Below are positions 1-9,074 of a DNA stretch of 64,000 nt, piece by piece. The notes beneath the pieces were generated by a model. The model searched no databases and was not told the DNA's origin. It saw only the letters and a program-made list of their open reading frames with translations. The position numbers were made by a program, and so were the translations under genes. The DNA comes from Galbibacter sp048266365. GTDB lineage: Bacteria; Bacteroidota; Bacteroidia; Flavobacteriales; Flavobacteriaceae. Numbering within the stretch: the first letter of the stretch is position 1; each line of letters starts with the position of its first letter. The stretch spans positions 194,689-258,688 of the forward strand of contig NZ_JBLWZP010000005.1 of the NCBI RefSeq assembly GCF_048266365.1, given 5' to 3'.

Positions 1-689
1 TTTACTGATGTATTTTCTATCTGATCTATGAGTTCTTCATACTTAAGAACCGGATCTTTTTTCCCTATAATCATCATTTTAGCAAAAGGAGTGAAGTGTA
101 GTAATATTTCTCTGTCATCACGAATTTTCATCCCTTCCAAGGCCGCAACGATTCCTTGTAAAGGCGTTTTTAAGGCCTCTTTCTTAAGCCTTTTAATTTC
201 TTCAGAGAACACTTTTCTGTTTTTAGGACGAAAGAGATTCGATACACCCATACGAACGAAGGTTCTATGATCTTTCTTAACCAATTCAATGGCACGATCA
301 CGATTCTTTTTTCGCTCTTGAGAGTCCGCTCTAGCTGTAGAATTTGCAAGTACCATTCCTTTTACATCATCAGGATAAGCTTCGGCATACGCAAGAGCGA
401 CGTAACCCCCCATGGAATGCCCTACAAAGGAGACTCTTCTTAGTTTCAACCAATACAGCACAGCTTTCACTGCTTCTGCCATCTGCTCCATCGTATGCAC
501 ATAACCAATACAGCCAGTGTTACCATGACCAAGCAGATCTATACTAATGACTCGGTAACGTTTAACTAATGATGCCTTAACGGAATTCCAAATTGTAGAA
601 TTTTCTAAAAAACCATGCAATAACACGACTGTAGATCCTTGACCTTCGTCCTGATAATACACTGTTGTTCCTTTAAAATTTATGGTCAT
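1..689 (-). CDS. alpha/beta-fold hydrolase (3' end outside window)
   Basis: The minus strand is open from an ATG at 687-689 to the left edge, giving about 229 residues without a stop. The N-terminal part has the oxyanion motif HGF (residues 25-27) and the nucleophile elbow GHSMGG with Ser92, both diagnostic of alpha/beta hydrolases of the Abhydrolase_1 type. The catalytic Asp/His region at the C-terminus is cut off or at the very edge. No signal peptide is visible, so it is probably cytosolic. It lies 85 nt downstream of pepP on the same strand and may be co-transcribed with it. The substrate cannot be predicted. Confidence 0.85.
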   Translation of the reverse strand, partial: MTINFKGTTVYYQDEGQGSTVVLLHGFLENSTIWNSVKASLVKRYRVISIDLLGHGNTGCIGYVHTMEQMAEAVKAVLYWLKLRRVSFVGHSMGGYVALAYAEAYPDDVKGMVLANSTARADSQERKKNRDRAIELVKKDHRTFVRMGVSNLFRPKNRKVFSEEIKRLKKEALKTPLQGIVAALEGMKIRDDREILLHFTPFAKMMIIGKKDPVLKYEELIDQIENTSV

Positions 690-774
690 TGCACCCTGTA
701 TCAACGGTTTGATCCCGAATGATAAAACTGAGAGCAGTGGCCGTATTTGGCCTCTGCGCCCGGTTTGTATCAAA

Positions 775-2067
775 TTATCGATTCATCCAATCTTCAATCT
801 CTTCGATTTCCAACGGAATTCCTGCCATTAAGTTGAATGGCTCTCCTTTTTCTTGAATCACCACATCATCTTCCAATCGGATACCAAAACCTTCCTCCGG
901 AATATAAATTCCCGGCTCTACGGTAACGACCATATTGGCCAGCATTGGCTTTTTCAAAGGACCGTAATCGTGGGTGTCCAGCCCTATATGATGGCTTGTT
1001 CCGTGCATGAAATACTTTTTGTAAGCCGGCCAATTTGGATCTTCGTTCTGTACATCAGCTTTATCCAAAAGTCCAAGACCAAGTAATTCACTGGTCATGA
1101 GCTTTCCGACTTCCTCATGATATTCTTTCCACATGGCTCCCGGAACCAGCATTGCGGTCGCTTGCTTTTTAACATTCAATACCGCGGTATAAACCTGTTT
1201 CTGACGTTCCGTAAAACGTCCGCTAACAGGAATGGTTCTGGTCATATCACTGGCGTAATTTGCATATTCCGCTCCCACATCTAAAAGCAATAAATCTCCC
1301 TCTTTACACACTTCATTGTTCTCGACATAATGCAAAACATTTGCATTATTTCCTGAAGCGACAATAGGCGTATAAGCGAAACCTCTAGATCGGTTGATTA
1401 AGAACTCGTGCATAAACTCGGCTTCGATTTCATATTCCCAAACACCAGGCTTAACGAACTGAAGAATGCGTTTGAACCCTTTTTCAGTAATCTTACATGC
1501 GTGTTGGATCACATCAATTTCTTCAGGCTCCTTAGTCCCCCTTAAATCCTGTAAGATCGGGTTACTTCTTTCCCAATTATGTGCAGGGAATTTTGCTTTA
1601 CACTCAATTATAAATCGATCTTCTCTAGTTTGTGTTTCAACAGTTTGTCTGTAATGTTCATTGGTATTAAAATATACCGTTTCAGCCTCCGTCATTAATT
1701 CATAAAAAACACGGTCGAAATCTTGCAACCAATAGGTGGTTTTTATCCCACTTACTTCAAACGCTTTTTCTTTGCTAAGTTTTTCTCCCTCCCAAACTGC
1801 GATGTGCGGATTGGTTTCTCTCACAAATAGAACCTCCCGGTGTTTTTGCTCAAAAGCATCGGGAAACAAAACCAAAATACTTTCTTCCTGATCTACTCCG
1901 CTTAGATAAAATATATCCCTGGCTTGCTGAAAGGGCATTGTACTGTCCGCCCCGATGGGATACACATCATTAGAATTAAAAACTGCAATACTTTTTGGAT
2001 TCATTCTCGCCATGAATTTTTGGCGATTTTTAATGAATAAATTGCTGTCAATCAAATCGTACTTCAT
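775..2067 (-). CDS. pepP: Xaa-Pro aminopeptidase (aminopeptidase P, M24B)
   Basis: A 430-residue cytosolic metallopeptidase that removes N-terminal residues preceding proline. An AMP_N domain covers about residues 5-150 and the pita-bread M24 domain about 180-425. The five expected metal ligands are all visible: Asp263 and Asp274, His359 in the GTSHHIGLD motif, Glu384 in VEPG and Glu399 in GIRLEDD. The length matches family members. It is divergent from sdhC across a 222-bp spacer, with a possible TAATTTTG -7 box just upstream. Confidence 0.95.
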   Translation of the reverse strand: MKYDLIDSNLFIKNRQKFMARMNPKSIAVFNSNDVYPIGADSTMPFQQARDIFYLSGVDQEESILVLFPDAFEQKHREVLFVRETNPHIAVWEGEKLSKEKAFEVSGIKTTYWLQDFDRVFYELMTEAETVYFNTNEHYRQTVETQTREDRFIIECKAKFPAHNWERSNPILQDLRGTKEPEEIDVIQHACKITEKGFKRILQFVKPGVWEYEIEAEFMHEFLINRSRGFAYTPIVASGNNANVLHYVENNEVCKEGDLLLLDVGAEYANYASDMTRTIPVSGRFTERQKQVYTAVLNVKKQATAMLVPGAMWKEYHEEVGKLMTSELLGLGLLDKADVQNEDPNWPAYKKYFMHGTSHHIGLDTHDYGPLKKPMLANMVVTVEPGIYIPEEGFGIRLEDDVVIQEKGEPFNLMAGIPLEIEEIEDWMNR

Positions 2068-2088
2068 GTTATCTTTTTTGAATTTTCA

Positions 2089-2096
2089 CAAAATTA
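2089..2096 (-). promoter_or_regulatory. possible -7 element for pepP
   Basis: The minus strand reads TAATTTTG, matching the Bacteroidota TAnnTTTG -7 consensus, 22-29 nt upstream of the pepP ATG. No TTG was found at the -33 position, so the call rests on one box. Confidence 0.35.
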
Positions 2097-2172
2097 ATAA
2101 GAATACTATGGACAGCTGTTAAACTTCGATTAAAGTTTGACGCATTTCAATGATAATTCTTTCGTTTTTCCC

Positions 2173-2192
2173 CTACTCAAAGGTTTGAGTAG
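2173..2192. promoter_or_regulatory. perfect 9-bp dyad between pepP and sdhC (candidate operator)
   Basis: CTACTCAAA at 2173-2181 is mirrored by TTTGAGTAG at 2184-2192 across a GG spacer. It sits about 70 bp upstream of the sdhC -33 element and about 105 bp upstream of the pepP start. The compact spacing suits a dimeric regulator site better than a terminator: a 2-nt loop is too tight for a hairpin and no T-tract follows. A partial second half-site (ACTCAAAA) lies a few bases downstream. Confidence 0.45.
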
Positions 2193-2261
2193 CTAAAACT
2201 CAAAACCGAACTGTTTTACTTTAAACTCATTCTAAATTGGAAGTAAAAGCGAAATGAAAGC

Positions 2262-2292
2262 TTGTTAATCTTTCCTTGGTGCTGTATTTTTG
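2262..2292 (+). promoter_or_regulatory. sdhCAB promoter (Bacteroidota sigma-A type)
   Basis: TTG at 2262-2264 is followed by 20 nt and then TATTTTTG at 2285-2292, fitting the TTTG/TAnnTTTG promoter of this phylum. Transcription would start near 2299, about 18 nt before the ATG at 2317. This also argues against the upstream in-frame TTG at 2290 as the start codon. Confidence 0.65.
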
Positions 2293-2316
2293 TGCATATC
2301 ATATAAACTTTTACTA

Positions 2317-2976
2317 ATGAGCGGAATGTTAAATTCATCAATAGCCAGAAAGGTCGCCATGGCACTTTCGGCTATCTTTTTATTAATTTTCCTTTTACAG
2401 CATTTTATAATCAACTTCACATCTGTAATCAGCGAAAGCACATTTAACGAATTATCCCATTTTATGGGAACCAATTTCTTAGTTCAATTCTTGATGCAGC
2501 CGATACTGATATTTGCAGTAGTTTTTCACTTCATTATGGGATTTATCCTCGAAGTGAAAAATAAGAACGCGAGAAGAATAAAATATGTAAACTACAAGGG
2601 AAACGCCAACTCGAGTTGGTTTTCAAGAAACATGATTTATAGTGGGCTTGTCATTCTAGCCTTTCTAGTACTTCACTTTATTGATTTCTGGTTCCCAGAG
2701 ATAAACTACAAGTACATTGCAGTAAATCCGGAAGATCCTACTCGCTATTACCACGAAATGGTTGAGAAATTCCATGCACCTTGGAGAGTGGTTTGGTATG
2801 TAGTTTCGTTTGTCTTACTTGCGATGCACCTTTTACACGGGTTCCAGTCTGCGTTTCAATCTATCGGGTTTAACAACAAATTTACCCCGGGGATTAAAGC
2901 TTTTGGTAAGTACTTTGCGATATTGATTCCTTTAGGATTCATATTCATCGCACTTTTTCACTTTTTCAATCAATAA
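2317..2976 (+). CDS. sdhC: succinate dehydrogenase cytochrome b558 subunit
   Basis: A 219-residue integral membrane protein with about five hydrophobic helices and several helix-embedded histidines suited to haem ligation (for example LLQH, FHFI, LHFIDFW and MHLLHG). This matches the B-type SdhC/FrdC b558 family that anchors SdhAB and passes electrons to menaquinone. ATG at 2317 was preferred because an upstream TTG frame start at 2290 lies inside the -7 box. It is followed 12 nt later by sdhA, so the three genes form an operon. Confidence 0.93.
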   Translation: MSGMLNSSIARKVAMALSAIFLLIFLLQHFIINFTSVISESTFNELSHFMGTNFLVQFLMQPILIFAVVFHFIMGFILEVKNKNARRIKYVNYKGNANSSWFSRNMIYSGLVILAFLVLHFIDFWFPEINYKYIAVNPEDPTRYYHEMVEKFHAPWRVVWYVVSFVLLAMHLLHGFQSAFQSIGFNNKFTPGIKAFGKYFAILIPLGFIFIALFHFFNQ

Positions 2977-2988
2977 AGACGTAAGATT

Positions 2989-4992
2989 ATGGCAGTATTA
3001 GATTCAAAAACTCCCCAAGGCGATATCGCTCAACAGTGGGAAAACTATAAGAACAACATCAACCTTGTCAACCCGGCGAACAAACGTAATATTGATGTTA
3101 TCGTTGTGGGAACAGGTCTTGCTGGTGGAGCTGCAGCAGCAACCTTAGCTGAGCTAGGGTATAATGTAAAGACATTTTGTTATCAAGATTCTCCGCGTCG
3201 TGCGCACTCTATTGCAGCACAAGGTGGGATCAACGCAGCGAAAAATTATCAAGGTGACGGTGACTCAATTTACAGATTGTTTTACGACACTGTTAAAGGA
3301 GGTGACTACCGATCACGTGAATCAAACGTATATCGTTTAGCTGAAGTATCAGCTAACATTATAGACCAATGTGTTGCTCAGGGGGTTCCTTTCGCAAGAG
3401 AATATGGCGGGCTACTAGACAACCGTTCCTTTGGAGGGGTATTGGTATCTCGAACGTTTTATGCTAAGGGACAAACCGGACAACAGTTATTACTAGGGGC
3501 TTATGCCGCAATGAACCGTCAGATCAACAGAGGAAAAATACAATCCTATACTCGACATGAGATGTTGGATATCGTTGTTGTTGACGGTAAAGCAAGAGGT
3601 ATTATCGCCAGAGACCTGGTAAGTGGAGAAATCGAGCGACATGCGGCACATGCCGTGGTAATCGCATCCGGGGGTTATGGAAATGTATTTTTCTTATCCA
3701 CTAACGCTATGGGAAGCAACGTAACCGCTTCTTGGAAGATTCACAAAAAAGGAGCTTTCTTTGCCAACCCATGCTATACTCAAATTCACCCTACTTGTAT
3801 TCCGGTATCCGGAGATCATCAGTCGAAATTGACACTGATGTCGGAGTCACTAAGGAATGATGGTAGAATTTGGGTGCCTAAGAAAAAAGAAGATGCAGTT
3901 GCCATCCGCGAAGGAAGATTAAAACCAACCGAATTGACTGAAGAGGAAAGAGATTATTACTTAGAGCGAAGATACCCTTCGTTTGGTAACTTGGTTCCTC
4001 GTGATGTAGCTTCCAGAGCAGCCAAAGAGCGTTGTGATGCTGGTTTCGGTGTGAATAAAACTGGTGAAGCTGTATTCTTAGATTTCAAATCTGCTATCCA
4101 ACGATACGGTAAAGAACAAGCCGCAATCCACGGAAATCACAATCCAAGTGAGAAAGAAATATTGGAATTAGGAGAAAAAGTTATCGAAAACAAATACGGT
4201 AACCTTTTTCAGATGTACGAAAAAATCGTAGATGCAAATCCTTATAAAACTCCAATGATGATCTATCCTGCGGTGCATTACACCATGGGCGGTATTTGGG
4301 TAGACTACAACTTAATGACAACCATTCCAGGATGTTATGCTACCGGTGAAGCGAACTTCTCTGACCACGGCGCTAACCGTTTAGGTGCCTCTGCTTTAAT
4401 GCAAGGATTGGCTGATGGTTATTTTGTATTACCATACACTATTGGAGATTACCTATCACAAGACATTAGAACTGGTAAAATATCTACAGATTCTCCTGAA
4501 TTCGATATGGCAGAAAAAGCTGTTGTGGATCAGATTGATAAGTTAATCAATAACAAAGGGAAACATTCAGTAGACCACTACCATAAAATACTTGGTAAAA
4601 TCATGTGGAACAAATGTGGTATGGCCAGAAATGCAAAAGACTTGGCTGATGCTGCAGTAGAAATACGTGAACTACGTGAAGATTTCCACAAAAACGTTCT
4701 AGTTCCCGGTAGTCCAAAAAGTAAAAACAGTGAGCTTGAAAAAGCATTACGTGTTTCTGACTTTTTAGAACTGGGTGAATTATTTGCCAAAGATGCCTTA
4801 CACAGAAATGAATCTTGTGGAGGTCACTTTAGAGAAGAATATCAAACCGAAGAGGGAGAAGCCCAAAGGGATGATGAAAACTTCAAATATGTAGCTGCAT
4901 GGGAGTACACAGGTGACCCTAGTACTGCCAAATTGCATAAAGAAGAATTGGAATATAAAAACATCGAGCTAAAAACCCGCTCGTACAAATAG
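2989..4992 (+). CDS. sdhA: succinate dehydrogenase flavoprotein subunit
   Basis: A 667-residue FAD-dependent subunit that oxidises succinate to fumarate at the cytoplasmic face. The FAD-binding GTGLAGG loop is at residues 41-47 and the covalent-FAD histidine region RRAHSIAAQGG contains His73. The NRLGASALMQG segment near residue 465 belongs to the flavin/substrate core. The length suits the longer SdhA/FrdA form that pairs with b558 anchors. It lies between sdhC and sdhB. Confidence 0.97.
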   Translation: MAVLDSKTPQGDIAQQWENYKNNINLVNPANKRNIDVIVVGTGLAGGAAAATLAELGYNVKTFCYQDSPRRAHSIAAQGGINAAKNYQGDGDSIYRLFYDTVKGGDYRSRESNVYRLAEVSANIIDQCVAQGVPFAREYGGLLDNRSFGGVLVSRTFYAKGQTGQQLLLGAYAAMNRQINRGKIQSYTRHEMLDIVVVDGKARGIIARDLVSGEIERHAAHAVVIASGGYGNVFFLSTNAMGSNVTASWKIHKKGAFFANPCYTQIHPTCIPVSGDHQSKLTLMSESLRNDGRIWVPKKKEDAVAIREGRLKPTELTEEERDYYLERRYPSFGNLVPRDVASRAAKERCDAGFGVNKTGEAVFLDFKSAIQRYGKEQAAIHGNHNPSEKEILELGEKVIENKYGNLFQMYEKIVDANPYKTPMMIYPAVHYTMGGIWVDYNLMTTIPGCYATGEANFSDHGANRLGASALMQGLADGYFVLPYTIGDYLSQDIRTGKISTDSPEFDMAEKAVVDQIDKLINNKGKHSVDHYHKILGKIMWNKCGMARNAKDLADAAVEIRELREDFHKNVLVPGSPKSKNSELEKALRVSDFLELGELFAKDALHRNESCGGHFREEYQTEEGEAQRDDENFKYVAAWEYTGDPSTAKLHKEELEYKNIELKTRSYK

Positions 4993-5058
4993 ATATAAGA
5001 CGTCGTATTTCACAGCTGTGACAATACACATCTTAGGTCAAACTAAATTCTTGATACT

Positions 5059-5805
5059 ATGAATTTAAAACTAAAAATATGGCGTCAAAAAGATGCCACC
5101 TCAAAAGGAAAAATGGTTGACTACCCTATTTCGGGTGTGGAGAAGGATATGTCCTTCCTTGAAATGCTAGATGTCCTAAATGAAGAATTGGTAAGTCAAG
5201 GAGAAGAGGCTATAGAATTCGATCACGATTGTCGCGAGGGAATTTGCGGAACCTGTTCTTTACAGATTAACGGGGAGCCTCACGGACCAGATCGCGGAGT
5301 AACCACTTGTCAGTTGCACATGCGTATGTTCAACGATGGAGACACCATAACCATTGAGCCTTTTAGAGCAAATGCGTTTCCGGTAATCAAAGACTTGGTC
5401 GTCGACAGATCTTCCTTTGATCGCATACAACAAGCCGGAGGTTTTGTTTCGGTTAACACCTCTGGAAATACCATAGACGCTAACGCAATTCCTGTAAACA
5501 AGGATGATGCAGACGACTCCTTTAACGCAGCTACATGCATTGGTTGTGGAGCTTGTGTTGCAGCATGTAAAAATGCTAGTGCCATGTTGTTTACCTCAGC
5601 AAAAGTTTCTCAGTTTGCTTTACTTCCACAAGGTAAAATTGAAGCTACTGAAAGAGTTCTTAACATGGTAAAACAGATGGACGAAGAAGGATTTGGTAAC
5701 TGTTCTAATACAGGTGCTTGTGAAATCGAATGTCCAAAAGGTATTTCATTAGAAAATATTGCTCGTATGAACAGAGAATATCTCTCGGCTAATCTCGAGA
5801 AATAA
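5059..5805 (+). CDS. sdhB: succinate dehydrogenase iron-sulfur subunit
   Basis: A 248-residue electron-transfer subunit. The N-terminal ferredoxin domain carries Cys58, Cys63, Cys66 and Cys84 for the [2Fe-2S] cluster. The C-terminal part has CxxCxxC at 160-166, Cys170 and Cys215, Cys221 and Cys225 for the [4Fe-4S] and [3Fe-4S] clusters. It is the last gene of the sdh operon, 66 nt after sdhA, and is followed by a GC-rich hairpin. Confidence 0.97.
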   Translation: MNLKLKIWRQKDATSKGKMVDYPISGVEKDMSFLEMLDVLNEELVSQGEEAIEFDHDCREGICGTCSLQINGEPHGPDRGVTTCQLHMRMFNDGDTITIEPFRANAFPVIKDLVVDRSSFDRIQQAGGFVSVNTSGNTIDANAIPVNKDDADDSFNAATCIGCGACVAACKNASAMLFTSAKVSQFALLPQGKIEATERVLNMVKQMDEEGFGNCSNTGACEIECPKGISLENIARMNREYLSANLEK

Positions 5806-5842
5806 GACATCACACTCATAGAGCAACCTTATAAAAATTAAT

Positions 5843-5880
5843 AACCGGCACGGTGGGTGATTTCATCCATAGTGCCGGTT
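5843..5880. terminator. bidirectional terminator between sdhB and symporter gene
   Basis: AACCGGCAC at 5843-5851 pairs perfectly with GTGCCGGTT at 5872-5880. T-rich sequence follows in both directions, and the genes on either side converge. Confidence 0.75.
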
Positions 5881-5913
5881 GTTTATTTAGATACTCTGTG
5901 TGACCTCCTACGA

Positions 5914-7611
5914 CTAATGTGATTGTGCTTCGCCGGCTCCTTTGGGTATACGGATATGATCGACAATTTCAATAATTTCTAAAGGTGGTTTTTTGGTAAA
6001 TCTAGACACCACTATAGCTACAATGAAGTTGATGACCATTCCAACGGTTCCAAAACCTTCTGGGGAAATTCCAAACCACCAGTTGTCCGGTCCAGAATTT
6101 TCAAGATCACCTATCCACTGTAACTTAAATCGTGCAATATAATATAGTGTGATACCCAAACCTATAACCATTCCGGTAATAGCTCCTTCTTTGTTCATTC
6201 GCTTGGAAAAAATACCCATTACAATAGCCGGGAAGAACGAAGCGGCCGCCAAACCAAAGGCCAGAGCGACCACAGAGGCCACAAATCCCGGCGGATGGAT
6301 ACCAAAATATCCAGCTACGATTACAGCAACAAAAGCAGCTCCTCTAGCAGCCCACAATTCTTGTTTTTCAGAAATATTAGGCATTACCATCTTTTTCAAA
6401 AGATCGTGAGAAACAGAAGCTGAAATCACCAACAACAAACCAGCAGCAGTTGAAAGTGCAGCGGCCATACCTCCGGCAGCCACCAAAGCGATGACCCAAT
6501 TCGGAAGATTGGCGATTTCTGGGTTGGCCAGAACCATAATATCTTTATCGATGGACAATTCATTCTTATTGGGATCTGCCACATATTGAATGGTACCGTC
6601 ATTGTTTTTATCTACAAAATCAAGAAGTCCGGTAGTCTCCCACTTAGAGAACCAAGCAGGCATTTGATCATAAGGCTGATTACTTACAGTTTCAATAAGG
6701 TTTGTTCTAGCAAAAACAGCTATTGCTGGTGCCGTTGTGTAAAGAATCGCAATAAAAATCAAGGCATACAAGGCAGATTTACGAGCATCTTTTACCCTTG
6801 GAACAGTAAAGAACCTAACTATAACATGTGGTAAACCAGCGGTTCCAAGCATCAGTGCAGCAGAAATCATAAACACATCCAGTGTTGATTTACTTCCGGT
6901 GGTATACTCATGAAAACCTAACTCTCTTTGCAAGCCGTCAAGCTTATCTAGCAAATACGTTCCATCGGCAACAGTATCACCAAAACCAAGTTGTGGAACT
7001 GGATTTCCCGTCATTTGAATAGAGATAAATATGGCAGGTACCATAAAGGCAAAGATCATAATACAATATTGAGCAACCTGTGTATAAGTAATCCCTTTCA
7101 TTCCTCCCAAAACGGCGTAAAACAGCACTATAGCCATACCGACGAAAACACCTGTGTTAACCTCCACTTCCAAAAATCGAGAGAATACCACTCCTACTCC
7201 TCGCATTTGACCAGCGATATAGGTAAAAGAAACAAAGAGTGCACATATAATAGCAACGAGTCGCGCCGTCCTGGAGTAATACCGATCTCCTATAAAATCT
7301 GACACGGTAAATTTGCCAAATTTCCTAAGATATGGTGCCAGCAACAACGCAAGGAGTACATAACCTCCAGTCCAACCCATTAAATAAACGGAACCATCAT
7401 ATCCAGAAAAAGAAATGATACCCGCCATGGAAATAAAAGAAGCTGCGGACATCCAATCTGCGGCAGTAGCCATCCCATTAGCAAGAGGTGAAACGCCACC
7501 CCCAGCCACATAAAAATCTTTAGTTGAGCCAGCACGACTCCAGATTGCAATACCAATATATATAGCAAAACTGAGTCCTACTACAATGTAAGTTAATAGT
7601 TGTAAAGACAT
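5914..7611 (-). CDS. sodium:solute symporter, ActP/VC_2705-like large subunit
   Basis: A 565-residue polytopic protein of the solute:sodium symporter family with about 13 hydrophobic helices. The N-terminal part resembles acetate/short-chain carboxylate permeases (FYVAGGGVSPLANGMATAAD around residues 33-52). The immediately upstream DUF4212 gene is the signature partner of the VC_2705 subfamily. A loop around residues 331-360 contains DKNNDGTI, which resembles a calcium-binding DxNxDG loop. Likely substrates are acetate or another monocarboxylate, but this is inference from family. Confidence 0.88.
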   Translation of the reverse strand: MSLQLLTYIVVGLSFAIYIGIAIWSRAGSTKDFYVAGGGVSPLANGMATAADWMSAASFISMAGIISFSGYDGSVYLMGWTGGYVLLALLLAPYLRKFGKFTVSDFIGDRYYSRTARLVAIICALFVSFTYIAGQMRGVGVVFSRFLEVEVNTGVFVGMAIVLFYAVLGGMKGITYTQVAQYCIMIFAFMVPAIFISIQMTGNPVPQLGFGDTVADGTYLLDKLDGLQRELGFHEYTTGSKSTLDVFMISAALMLGTAGLPHVIVRFFTVPRVKDARKSALYALIFIAILYTTAPAIAVFARTNLIETVSNQPYDQMPAWFSKWETTGLLDFVDKNNDGTIQYVADPNKNELSIDKDIMVLANPEIANLPNWVIALVAAGGMAAALSTAAGLLLVISASVSHDLLKKMVMPNISEKQELWAARGAAFVAVIVAGYFGIHPPGFVASVVALAFGLAAASFFPAIVMGIFSKRMNKEGAITGMVIGLGITLYYIARFKLQWIGDLENSGPDNWWFGISPEGFGTVGMVINFIVAIVVSRFTKKPPLEIIEIVDHIRIPKGAGEAQSH

Positions 7612-7619
7612 AAAATAAG

Positions 7620-7874
7620 TTATTCGTTTAGATTGTATTTCTTATCCAGTCGATTCATTAGGATAATATAGGCAAAAATTAAAACTACAAAGCAATAGAT
7701 GGCTCCTTGTTGGGCAAACCAAAAGCCCAATTTAAATCCACCAATCTGTATTTTATTTAAAGAATCGACAAAGAGAATACCGCAGCCGAATGATACCAAG
7801 AACCAAATTATTAATAGAATTATGAGGTATTTAATGTTTTCCCTCCAGTAGGCTTTTTTGGTAGCTGCGTTCAT
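7620..7874 (-). CDS. DUF4212 symporter small subunit
   Basis: An 84-residue protein with two hydrophobic helices (about 17-38 and 52-74), an aromatic-rich N-terminus and a positively charged C-terminal end. Size, topology and position 8 nt upstream of the ActP-like symporter match the DUF4212 family, annotated as the small subunit of solute:sodium symporters. The two genes almost certainly form one transcript and work as a complex in the inner membrane. Confidence 0.85.
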   Translation of the reverse strand: MNAATKKAYWRENIKYLIILLIIWFLVSFGCGILFVDSLNKIQIGGFKLGFWFAQQGAIYCFVVLIFAYIILMNRLDKKYNLNE

Positions 7875-8086
7875 AAGATTTTTTGTTTAATTAACAATAA
7901 TACAGAATTTTTAGTAAATACTTACACTCGTGATATTATTAAAACTAAATTATTAGGTATTTAATAACATAAAGCACTATTGTTTAATTAATCATATTTT
8001 CCTAAAAGACTACAACTAGTTGAGCCATATAAAGAGGCCAAAGAAATTGTGTGTTGCTTGCGTACTAAAATCTAAAAAGAAGAACT

Positions 8087-8659
8087 TTATTCAGTCTCTA
8101 AAGGTTTTGCCCAGTAAAAAAGTAAGATGCTTAATAGAGCAGTTATCACTAAAAGGACAATTCCAAAAAACAGTAAATACGACGTCGCCACTCCAACCAA
8201 TGTAACCAAGGCAGCAAATAGAATCCCTGGCGTAGAAATGAGATAATAGTACAGCTTTTGAAAGTACAACTTAAGCAGGATCGAAATGGCCAATAGGTTT
8301 AATCCAATTAAGAAGTTAATTATCATTGGGACAACATAATTCAAATAATCTTGTGAGTCCACTTGGTGAAGTAATAATCCAAGCAGCAGAGGAAAAACAT
8401 ACAAAATGAAAACTACAGGTTGTTTTAAAGCGCCAAACAATTCCTTTAACACCATACTCCTAATATCGCAACTTTTAGTATCAAAATCCAATTCGCTATC
8501 AGGCAAACCAGCCCTACTAGAAATAATAAGATATAAAACTGGCAGCGATAGGATATTGAACAAGTTCATGTAAAGAGGCAGCGTATAACCTTCGTTTTTA
8601 AACGCCAAAAGAATGACGCAATTAAAAACAATTAAAATGGCCGTGAATATATTATGCAT
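8087..8659 (-). CDS. unknown multi-pass membrane protein
   Basis: A 190-residue protein with about six hydrophobic segments spread over its whole length and short polar loops; one longer loop around residues 50-72 is Asp/Ser/Cys rich. I do not recognise the family. It stands alone on its strand: the symporter pair is 212 nt downstream and the next upstream gene is more than 500 nt away. A promoter-like TATTTTAG box with a matching TTG lies just upstream, which supports expression of its own. Confidence 0.65.
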   Translation of the reverse strand: MHNIFTAILIVFNCVILLAFKNEGYTLPLYMNLFNILSLPVLYLIISSRAGLPDSELDFDTKSCDIRSMVLKELFGALKQPVVFILYVFPLLLGLLLHQVDSQDYLNYVVPMIINFLIGLNLLAISILLKLYFQKLYYYLISTPGILFAALVTLVGVATSYLLFFGIVLLVITALLSILLFYWAKPLETE

Positions 8660-8681
8660 AGTTTCGGTGGATTAATAGGTG

Positions 8682-8713
8682 CTAAAATAATAATTATAGG
8701 TTTTTAACCTCAA
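8682..8713 (-). promoter_or_regulatory. promoter of the unknown membrane protein
   Basis: On the minus strand TTG (8713-8711) is followed by 21 nt and TATTTTAG (8689-8682). The same -7 variant occurs upstream of recA. The ATG is at 8659. Confidence 0.45.
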
Positions 8714-8787
8714 TTAAAGGGATTGAAAATAGAAAAAATACTACTACACATCACAAATCAATAGCATTTAGCTTCTATAACTATGCA

Positions 8788-8815
8788 AAAAAGACCCAAC
8801 GAATTGAGTCTTTTT
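8788..8815. terminator. hairpin terminator downstream of the scoAB side
   Basis: AAAAAGAC at 8788-8795 pairs with GTCTTTTT at 8808-8815, with an inner CAA/TTG stem closed by a CGAA tetraloop. On the minus strand it lies about 380 nt after scoB and directly after the doubtful small frame at 8880-9074. The A/T arms give a T-tract in both directions. Confidence 0.6.
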
Positions 8816-8879
8816 AATACCTTATCTAATTGCTAAAAAATATATTAAATAGGGGCATGTTCTTTTATTTGGGGAAATT

Positions 8880-9074
8880 TCAGAACATCAATACTTTTTT
8901 AGCGACCAGAAATAGATTTTTGATTAAAGTCAATGTCCCTTTTAAACTGCTAAAGGTCGATTGGCTCTCTTGGTTGGAATCGTAGGTTAAGGTATAATCT
9001 TCCATTTCATAAATAGTTATGGTTAGTAATTCAATTGGGATTCTAAATGTAGAACACAAATATTTGAAAATCAC
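8880..9074 (-). CDS. doubtful small open frame
   Basis: A 64-codon frame between scoB and the hairpin at 8788-8815. The product has no recognisable domain: a mildly hydrophobic start, an acidic/Ser-Thr-rich middle and a basic, hydrophobic C-terminal end. No promoter box was found. The only support is its position before a terminator-like hairpin; it could equally be decayed or non-coding DNA. Confidence 0.2.
   Translation of the reverse strand: MIFKYLCSTFRIPIELLTITIYEMEDYTLTYDSNQESQSTFSSLKGTLTLIKNLFLVAKKVLMF

Noticed and set aside
28..547. Plus-strand frames at the left edge
   Set aside because: The minus strand here encodes an alpha/beta hydrolase with intact HGF and GHSMGG motifs; the plus frames are its shadows.
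2290..2316. TTG start extending sdhC by nine codons
   Set aside because: The TTG forms part of the -7 promoter box, upstream of the expected transcription start.
6149..7302. Plus-strand open frames inside the symporter gene
   Set aside because: They are shadows of the strongly supported minus-strand symporter and have no domain features.
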